Below are positions 58,606 through 64,000 of a DNA stretch of 64,000 nucleotides, in pieces. Source of the DNA: Bacillota bacterium (GTDB lineage Bacteria; Bacillota; Clostridia; Acetivibrionales; DTU013); contig JAEXNT010000031.1 of NCBI GenBank assembly GCA_023439545.1, forward strand, positions 1 through 64,000, read 5' to 3'. The stretch's first letter is position 1; every line of letters begins with the position of its first letter. Under the pieces are notes generated by a model. That model had not been told where the DNA came from. It saw only the letters and a list, made by a program, of their open reading frames with translations, and did no database searches. The position numbers and the translations under genes are program-made.

Positions 58606-59946
58606 ATGGAAAAGACTCTTCTTCAAAGACTTGACACCGATATGGACGCAGAGCTGGCCAGGCTCATCGGGCTATTCAGGGAGAATAAGGCGCCCGTTTT
58701 CAATTCCTACATGAAAGAACACTTCAGGATTGCCAAGAGCAAGCCCGACGAATTTTCAAACCACCCGCCCGTATTGGCAATCTCACTGGGCGGAACCAAT
58801 CTCAAGCTTATGATCGCAGGGATGAAGAACGGCACGATGATGGTCGAGCATGTCAGGGCGATGCAGATCCCCGCACACCCGGTTGAATTCACCGAATTTT
58901 TTGACGAGATACTGATGTGTGACGAGTATATAAAAAATTACCTGAGCAAAAATGAAAATACTTACGTAGGCTTTTCCTTCCCGATGGCTATCTTTGACGG
59001 CGTACCCTTTCATCCCACAAAAGTTCCCAATTTAAAGGGAGTCATCATACGGGATATGGACGACCTGAGCCAGAAATTCAATTTTGGAAATAATTTTAAT
59101 ACTTACCTGAAGAATCGTGGCTTCCATCCGGTCGAGCTGTTTTACCAGTCCGATGGCATCATTGCGCACCACGGCGCAGTAGCGCTATGCGATACGGAGC
59201 TCGAAGACAGCACCACGCTGATCATTTGCGGCACGGGCATGGCGACCGGCGACGAGGAAAATTACATCCAGCTGGGTATAGCTGAAATAATAGATAATGA
59301 TGAAGAAATATATCCCGCCTCTGAAACGGAGAATCACCAGTACCAATATGCATTGGCGGGCAAGGGACTGTTCGGGTTGATGAGAAGATGCATCGGGATC
59401 GCATCGGAAGAACCGGGATCGCACGTTGCAGGGCATGATCTGAGCGAGTATTTTACGGACTCACAGGGCTCGAAGACGACTGTTCAGATATGGGAAAGCA
59501 GCCTTGAAGGGTGTATCCCGGAGGATGTGGCCGGAACGATATCGGACAGGGTCGGTCCCGAAGCTTACGCCGAGCTGCAGAAAATAGCGGGAAAAATCGT
59601 GGAAAGGGTCATTGGTTCGATCGCAAACAGCGTTGTTTCCACGATTGTAAAGATGGGTCCCGCCGCAAATAAAAAGGGCCATCTGGTATTTTTCGAGGGC
59701 AGCGTCGTAAACAACAGAAATATTTTGCCGAGGGTAAAGACCGAGATAGCCCGGAGGATCAATAATGCAGCGTTATACAGCCGCATTGGGGTACCGCAGC
59801 CCTTGCTGCCTGATATGGAAAGATCGCTGAAGCCTTTGAAAGCCTGCGGGGGGCTTCCCGAAGCATTGCTTGCGGACGTCGACATCACGCTGATAGGAGC
59901 GGCGTCATCTGTCATGGCGGAGACCTGTCTGAGAAAGCAGGGATAA
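58606..59946 (+). CDS. Hexokinase-like sugar kinase (ASKHA fold)
   Basis: The 446-residue kinase resembles eukaryotic-type hexokinases rather than bacterial ROK glucokinases. Phosphate-1 motif is LAISLGGTNLKLM (~63-75), SFPM motif VGFSFPMA (~122-129), catalytic Asp region YQSDGIIAHHGAVAL (~182-196), and phosphate-2 motif TLIICGTGMATG (~204-215). It would phosphorylate a hexose or related sugar with ATP. Strong AAAAGGAG site. First gene of the GntR-controlled plus-strand operon. Confidence 0.78.
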   Translation: MEKTLLQRLDTDMDAELARLIGLFRENKAPVFNSYMKEHFRIAKSKPDEFSNHPPVLAISLGGTNLKLMIAGMKNGTMMVEHVRAMQIPAHPVEFTEFFDEILMCDEYIKNYLSKNENTYVGFSFPMAIFDGVPFHPTKVPNLKGVIIRDMDDLSQKFNFGNNFNTYLKNRGFHPVELFYQSDGIIAHHGAVALCDTELEDSTTLIICGTGMATGDEENYIQLGIAEIIDNDEEIYPASETENHQYQYALAGKGLFGLMRRCIGIASEEPGSHVAGHDLSEYFTDSQGSKTTVQIWESSLEGCIPEDVAGTISDRVGPEAYAELQKIAGKIVERVIGSIANSVVSTIVKMGPAANKKGHLVFFEGSVVNNRNILPRVKTEIARRINNAALYSRIGVPQPLLPDMERSLKPLKACGGLPEALLADVDITLIGAASSVMAETCLRKQG

Positions 59947-60046
59947 ACGAATGAAGCGGCAAAACATACGAACTGGTATGACGCTGCCCAGGTTGGCGAC
60001 AGCCGTAAGGGCGGCGGTATATTAAATATAATAGGCGGGTGACTAT

Positions 60047-61045
60047 ATGAAAAAAATTCTGAACAAGAACGAAAGTTTCGTGGATGAAAGCCTGGAAGGC
60101 ATCCTGGCGGCACACGGCGATATGCTGAAGGCTTGCGGCAGCGATATAAGAGCCGTTTTCAGGGCGGACTGCCCCGTGAAAAACAAGGTTGCCATAGTAA
60201 CGGGAGGCGGCTACGGACACCTGCCCGTTTTCCTGGGATATGTGGGTAAAGGCCTTGCGGATGGCGTTGCGGTCGGAAATGTATTCACTTCTCCGAGCTG
60301 CGATACGATCATAAACGTCACCAGAGAGGTCGACGGCGGAAAAGGCGTGCTTTACCTGTTCGGGAACTATGTCGGAGACGGCATGAATTTCGATATGGCC
60401 GGGGAGATCGTCGGGCTCGACGGCATAGAGACAAGGATCGTAAAGGTTTCGGACGATATAGCCTCTGCGCCGCGAGAAAGCTGGCAGCAAAGGCGTGGCG
60501 TGGCGGGGCTGTTTTTCGTTTATAAAACTGCAGGCGCAAAAGCCGAGCAGCTGGCTGACCTCGAAGAAGTGCAGAGAATTGCTGAAAAAACCGCAGAACG
60601 CACCGCGACGATGGGCATAGCCATGTCCTCCTGCTGGGTGCCGGGGGCGGGGAGGCCTATATTCGAGATCAGTGAGGAAGATATCGAGGTAGGCATGGGG
60701 ATCCATGGAGAACCGGGGGTAGAGCGCATTAAACTGGAAACTTCCAAAGAGATCGCGCAAAGAATAGTACCGAGGCTGGTCGAAGACCTGGGACTGAACG
60801 ACAAGTCCAGGGTTTCGGTGCTTGTCAACGGTTTGGGCTCCACGACTCGTGAAGAGCTTTATATACTGTACAGGGATGTCGATCAGCTGCTTAAGAGTTT
60901 CGGGATTACTACAGTGAAGGTTTTCGTAGGCGAGTACGCCACATCGCTGGAGATGGCGGGAGCCTCGGTCTCCATACTGGAGCTTGACGATGAATTGACC
61001 GGGCTTTTGGAAGCGTCGGCATGTTCGCCTTTTATCAAATTATAG
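60047..61045 (+). CDS. DhaK-family ketose kinase subunit
   Basis: The 332-residue protein is homologous to the dihydroxyacetone-binding subunit DhaK. It keeps the His that forms the covalent hemiaminal (MGIHGEPGVER, ~216) and the Asp of NYVGDGMNFDMA (~105). The N-terminal loop is VTGGGYGHLPVFLGYVG instead of the usual GGGSGHEPxHxGYVG, so residues around the substrate differ. It may act on dihydroxyacetone or on a larger ketose such as erythrulose. The partner DhaL-like gene follows after 3 bases; no PTS DhaM gene is present, so ATP is the likely donor. Confidence 0.83.
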   Translation: MKKILNKNESFVDESLEGILAAHGDMLKACGSDIRAVFRADCPVKNKVAIVTGGGYGHLPVFLGYVGKGLADGVAVGNVFTSPSCDTIINVTREVDGGKGVLYLFGNYVGDGMNFDMAGEIVGLDGIETRIVKVSDDIASAPRESWQQRRGVAGLFFVYKTAGAKAEQLADLEEVQRIAEKTAERTATMGIAMSSCWVPGAGRPIFEISEEDIEVGMGIHGEPGVERIKLETSKEIAQRIVPRLVEDLGLNDKSRVSVLVNGLGSTTREELYILYRDVDQLLKSFGITTVKVFVGEYATSLEMAGASVSILELDDELTGLLEASACSPFIKL

Positions 61046-61048
61046 GGA

Positions 61049-61684
61049 GTGGGTAAAATGGCAATAGGAATAAATCAAGTTATCGAGGTCTTGTTGAAAT
61101 CGGCGGAAGTAATAACCGCGTCCAAGGATCAACTCGAACAGCTCGACAGTGCCTCAGGCGACGGGGACCTCGGGATATCCATGAAAAGAGGGGCAGACGC
61201 CATCAAAGCAGTTCTGTCCGCCATAGGCGCTGAAAACGATATAGGAAACCTGCTTATTAAGTGCGCGATGGCCTTCAACAAGGAGGCTCCCTCAACGCTC
61301 GGAACGCTGTTGTCCTCCGCGATGCTGGCGGCAGGGAAGGAAACAAAAGGCAGAAGTGAGCTATCGGAAGGCGATGTTGTCAAACTTGCGCAGATAATGA
61401 CAAAAAGTATAATGGATCGCGGCAAGGCGGCTCTTGGAGATAAAACCATACTTGACGCCATGATCCCGATGAGCGAAGCCATGAGCAACAGCTTCGAACA
61501 GGGCGGAAGCCTTGCCGAATCGGTCAATGCCGGCGCTGCTGCGGCTGCGGCAGGGGCGGAAGCTACGAAGGAGCTCGTTGCAAAGGCTGGTAGGGCCAAA
61601 TGGATAGGGGAGCGTACGAACGGCTTTCTTGACGGCGGCGCGGTGCTGTGTTCGATAGTCATAAACCACCTGGCGAAGGTTTAG
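61049..61684 (+). CDS. DhaL-family ATP-binding kinase subunit
   Basis: The 211-residue all-helical DAK phosphatase-like domain retains three magnesium-binding Asp in LDSASGDGDLGISMKRG (~29-45), but the His of the usual GDxDHG is Leu. It supplies the ATP site for the DhaK-like partner. The C-terminus KWIGERTNGFLDGGAVLCSI matches the family's GxRSxGxxDPGA region in a changed form. Substrate is therefore best left open. Confidence 0.85.
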   Translation: MGKMAIGINQVIEVLLKSAEVITASKDQLEQLDSASGDGDLGISMKRGADAIKAVLSAIGAENDIGNLLIKCAMAFNKEAPSTLGTLLSSAMLAAGKETKGRSELSEGDVVKLAQIMTKSIMDRGKAALGDKTILDAMIPMSEAMSNSFEQGGSLAESVNAGAAAAAAGAEATKELVAKAGRAKWIGERTNGFLDGGAVLCSIVINHLAKV

Positions 61685-61772
61685 AACTTTTTATCGGGTT
61701 GAAGTGAAAGAGCCCGGCGCACCTGGAGGTTTATGGAACATGGCAAAAATTTTTGCGCCGCCTAACAATACA

Positions 61773-61840
61773 GCTTATGTGCTAACGCAATAAGCTTGCT
61801 TGTTCAGAAATAGCAGGTGCTCGATGTGCCTGCTATTTTT
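61773..61840 (+). repeat. Two-hairpin dispersed element, copy C, acting as terminator
   Basis: Hairpin 1 is GCTTAT / ATAAGC with an 11-base loop (61773-61795). The box GCTTGTTCA is at 61798-61806. Hairpin 2 is a perfect 10-pair stem AAATAGCAGG / CCTGCTATTT (61808-61838) around TGCTCGATGTG, ending in five T. Here the second hairpin has the form of an intrinsic terminator for the dhaKL operon. Confidence 0.75.
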
Positions 61841-61850
61841 ATATAGCCGA

Positions 61851-61892
61851 TTGACAGAGGTGAACATATAGAGTATTATACTTGTATATACA
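61851..61892 (+). promoter_or_regulatory. Distal promoter and operator upstream of the gntR-type gene
   Basis: TTGACA (61851-61856), 17 bases, TATTAT (61874-61879), then perfect palindrome TGTATATACA (61883-61892) three bases after the -10. This is the clearest of the three sites of the proposed regulon. Confidence 0.85.
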
Positions 61893-62058
61893 GCTTTAGT
61901 CAGGTTAATACGAAATCAGATTGAAGGCTGTCAGCCCGAAGCGACGGCAAAGGGCAAGCCTACGATCCCGGCGATTCTGTAACGCTCCTTGATAATTCAA
62001 TATTTACAGAGGTCCTGAAGTGCGGCGGCGTCATATTGGTATCGGCATTTTGTAAAAG
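61893..62058. other. Stretch between the two promoters of the gntR-type gene
   Basis: It holds a 44-codon frame without a start codon (about 61927-62061, ending GGVILVSAFCKS) that may be a gene remnant or chance. No RNA element is recognised. Confidence 0.3.
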
Positions 62059-62087
62059 TTGACAATGTCCGATAAATTAACTATAAT
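62059..62087 (+). promoter_or_regulatory. Proximal consensus promoter of the gntR-type gene
   Basis: TTGACA (62059-62064), exactly 17 bases, TATAAT (62082-62087): a full consensus promoter 27 bases before ATG 62114 and without the TGTATATACA operator. It may provide unregulated basal repressor synthesis. Confidence 0.75.
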
Positions 62088-62113
62088 TTTCATATATTAT
62101 GGAAGGTAAAATT

Positions 62114-62833
62114 ATGCTTGAACGTTCGAATCCGAAGCCCTTATATCTGCAATTGACAGAGATAATAAGGGAAAAAATCCATAACGGCGAATGGGAAGCC
62201 AATAATCCGATACCATCGGAGAATGAGCTCAGCAAGATTTACGGACTGAGCAGGATGACCGTCAGATCCGTTATCACTCAATTCGTTTCCGAGGGCTTGC
62301 TGTACCGTGTACCAGGCAAGGGTACCTTTGTAGCAGAGCCTAAGATCACTGCGAAGTCTTTGTCCTATGCCGGCATAAGGGAACAGCTCGAACAAATGGG
62401 ATATGCGATATCTACCCGGATACTGAGCACCGAGACAATCGGCGCCGCCGGTCAGGTCGCGGAAAACCTGGCTTTGGAAAGCGGCAGTCCCGTATATATG
62501 ATAAAAAGGCTGAGGTACATCGGTGAAAATCCTCTCAGCCTGCATGTGAGCTATGTGCCCGTGGAAATGTGCAAAGGCCTCGATTCTGAAAAACTGGAGA
62601 AGGAGCAGCTTTGTGTCGTACTCAAAAATGAGTACGGCCTGTCGCGCGGCAAAGTAGTTGAAACTCTCGAATCCTGTATGGCAACGACAACCGAAGCGAA
62701 GCTTCTGGAAATAAAGGCGAACCATCCTCTGCTGCTGCTTGAAGATATCATATATTCCGGCGACGGGATACCTTTCGAATATTCAAAAGTCCTTTTCAGA
62801 GGCGACAAGATCAAGATCAAAATGGAATTCTGA
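62114..62833 (+). CDS. GntR-family regulator with UTRA domain (HutC type)
   Basis: The ~239-residue regulator has an N-terminal winged helix (PLYLQLTEIIREKIHNGEWE, then PSENELSKIYGLSRMTVRSV) and a UTRA effector domain (~85-235; IKRLRYIGENPLSLHVSYVP is typical). HutC-type proteins usually bind a phosphorylated sugar. The starts ATG 62099 and 62114 are in frame; GGAAGGT at 62101-62107 fits 62114. Operators with TGTATATACA occur before this gene and before both neighbouring sugar-phosphate operons. Confidence 0.92.
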   Translation: MLERSNPKPLYLQLTEIIREKIHNGEWEANNPIPSENELSKIYGLSRMTVRSVITQFVSEGLLYRVPGKGTFVAEPKITAKSLSYAGIREQLEQMGYAISTRILSTETIGAAGQVAENLALESGSPVYMIKRLRYIGENPLSLHVSYVPVEMCKGLDSEKLEKEQLCVVLKNEYGLSRGKVVETLESCMATTTEAKLLEIKANHPLLLLEDIIYSGDGIPFEYSKVLFRGDKIKIKMEF

Positions 62834-62875
62834 CAGTGTTTTCTGAATATGCTCTGCCGACTGATTTTCGCAAAT

Positions 62876-62905
62876 ATGCGAAAGTCTTTTTGCGCATCTC
62901 TTTTT
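62876..62905 (+). terminator. Probable terminator of the gntR-type gene
   Basis: ATGCG-AAA pairs with TTT-(G)-CGCAT (62876-62883 with ~62888-62897) and is followed by TCTCTTTTT. The stem is modest with one bulge. Confidence 0.55.
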
Positions 62906-62959
62906 AGCCTTGATTATAGCTATGAAACCATTCTTTTATTTCACTAAGGGGGAAATAAT

Positions 62960-64000
62960 ATGAGCAACAACTTACCATTTTGCCGGTTGAATTGCAGCCT
63001 GGGCTCATTGCTGAGTCCGGCCAATGAAGAAGGAAATATCGCCATAATAAGTTCCGATGAAGATTATGTCAGGAGAGTCCAGGACAAACCCCTCGGACTT
63101 GACGAGTTTATAAAATTGAAGGATTTTGTGAAATACATCGGAGTAACCCAAAACTTCAGGGAGATCGTCGACTTCTTCAAATCTCCGAAGGGAGAAACGC
63201 CGGCTGGTTTCCGCGTGGAATACGTGCTGGAGGGTAGTGTTCTGAAAGCCGATCTGGCGAGGGACATCGCCTATGACCGGAACGGAATCAGGCGGCCGAC
63301 GAATCTGCTGTTTTCAGCAGATTCCGCGAACCCGTACGAGGTGGCGCCTGTAAGTAACCTCCTTGCCAATCTGACCTGCAACCCCGGGATAATATACGAT
63401 CTTTTCATAAACAACCCGAAAGCCAATATTGGCAATAAATATAAGACAAGAGACGAGGTCATGGAGGAGATCGGCAGAATACTGGGTCCCGGCGCCGATA
63501 TAAGCGTCGAGCTGAACAATCCCTTCTCCGCTTCGGAACAGGAGATTCTCGAGGAAGCTGCGAAATTCAAGGAGATGCTCTCGAAATACAGGGTTGTTAT
63601 AAAAGTGCCGCATACCGGTCCCGTCAACAAGGATAACGTCGGGGAGCTTCTGATCGGGGATAAGAAATTCCAGAGACGTTACAGCGACGGCTCCGTAGAG
63701 GACATGTTCAGGGGCCATAACCTGGCGCTCATGCTCCACGAACACGGATACAGGGTCAACTTCACGCTGATGTTCGAGCCGTACCAGACAGCGCTGGCGC
63801 TCCAGGCCAGGCCGTATTTCATCAACAGCTTCATCAGGCACAGGGGCGCCCACACACACATGATAAAAGGACTTCTTGAAGCATACAATACCAGCGGAGA
63901 GACGGCTTTCCTGAAACAGCTGCGCAGTTATATGATCGATACCGATTACTTCTCGGCAAAGGACACGGACATAGACTTTTTCAAGGTGAAGGAAACCGCA
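62960..64000 (+). CDS. Transaldolase-family protein, 3'-truncated by window edge
   Basis: The frame is open from ATG 62960 to the last base (347 codons). The central part resembles the transaldolase/fructose-6-phosphate aldolase barrel: DISVELNNPFSASEQEILEE, then YRVVIKVPHTGPVNKDNVGE with the Schiff-base Lys expected in VVIKVP, then HGYRVNFTLMFEPYQTALAL and PYFINSFIRHRG. A ~150-residue N-terminal region precedes the barrel and is not typical of classical transaldolase. GGGGGAAATAAT site. The position beside transketolase and isomerase genes supports a role in sugar-phosphate carbon shuffling. Confidence 0.75.
   Translation, partial: MSNNLPFCRLNCSLGSLLSPANEEGNIAIISSDEDYVRRVQDKPLGLDEFIKLKDFVKYIGVTQNFREIVDFFKSPKGETPAGFRVEYVLEGSVLKADLARDIAYDRNGIRRPTNLLFSADSANPYEVAPVSNLLANLTCNPGIIYDLFINNPKANIGNKYKTRDEVMEEIGRILGPGADISVELNNPFSASEQEILEEAAKFKEMLSKYRVVIKVPHTGPVNKDNVGELLIGDKKFQRRYSDGSVEDMFRGHNLALMLHEHGYRVNFTLMFEPYQTALALQARPYFINSFIRHRGAHTHMIKGLLEAYNTSGETAFLKQLRSYMIDTDYFSAKDTDIDFFKVKETA

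Noticed and set aside
61927..62061. 44-codon frame between the two gntR-type promoters
   Set aside because: No start codon or ribosome site; a frame of this length arises often by chance, although its sequence looks protein-like.

Overview
The window looks like chromosome of an anaerobic, spore-forming, low-to-moderate-GC member of the Clostridia (Firmicutes). It carries a YyaC-type sporulation protein, a T-box leader, type I glutamine synthetase, rubredoxin, an energy-converting Ech [NiFe] hydrogenase and citramalate synthase. ABC sugar importers lack their own ATPase gene, strong AGGAGG-like ribosome sites are common, and an intracellular GH5 glycosidase is present. A cellulolytic or plant-sugar-degrading lineage (Acetivibrio/Ruminiclostridium-like) is my inference. 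I see no tRNA, rRNA, CRISPR array, phage or insertion sequence.

Layout. 1-8 kb: end of a TPR protein, an AraC regulator, a heterodimeric ABC exporter, a lipid kinase, a decayed nitroreductase and a zinc-ribbon protein. 8.3-20.4 kb: the housekeeping set rho, rpmE, DUF1385 and prmC, split between rho and rpmE by a minus-strand LacI-controlled module (solute-binding protein, two permeases, FAD oxidoreductase, zinc alcohol dehydrogenase). 20.5-26.8 kb: echABCDEF-hypAB. 27-31.9 kb: a TetR-controlled ABC-2 exporter, an alpha/beta hydrolase and a PAS-PP2C phosphatase. 32-37.2 kb: yyaC, a possible structured RNA, a small membrane protein, rubredoxin, glnA with an attenuator leader, DUF951 and an HtrA protease. 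37.3-44.3 kb: T-box-controlled ilvB-ilvN-ilvC-leuA-cimA. 44.5-46.7 kb: asnA with a leader terminator, and an L,D-transpeptidase. 47-55.9 kb: a second sugar module (FAD oxidoreductase, GH5, solute-binding protein, two permeases, two-component system). 56-64 kb: a GntR regulon with a split transketolase, an RpiB-like isomerase, a hexokinase-like kinase, DhaK/DhaL-like proteins and a transaldolase-family protein that runs off the right edge.

How the parts fit. Two sugar modules each pair a CUT1-type importer with a PF12831-type FAD oxidoreductase. In the last block three promoters share one architecture (-35, 17 bp, -10, then TGTATATACA), which ties the transketolase/isomerase operon, the kinase operon and the GntR gene into one regulon. 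The enzyme set converges on erythrose-4-phosphate chemistry, so a tetrose or similar short-sugar pathway is the most coherent reading.

Non-coding signals are unusually rich. A dispersed hairpin element occurs three times with a changing but still paired stem and a semi-conserved loop. There is a long base-paired element downstream of yyaC, a possible pseudoknot between a solute-binding protein gene and its permeases, and two attenuator-like leaders (glnA, asnA) with hexaloop hairpins resembling ANTAR targets. These are read by eye and are candidates only.
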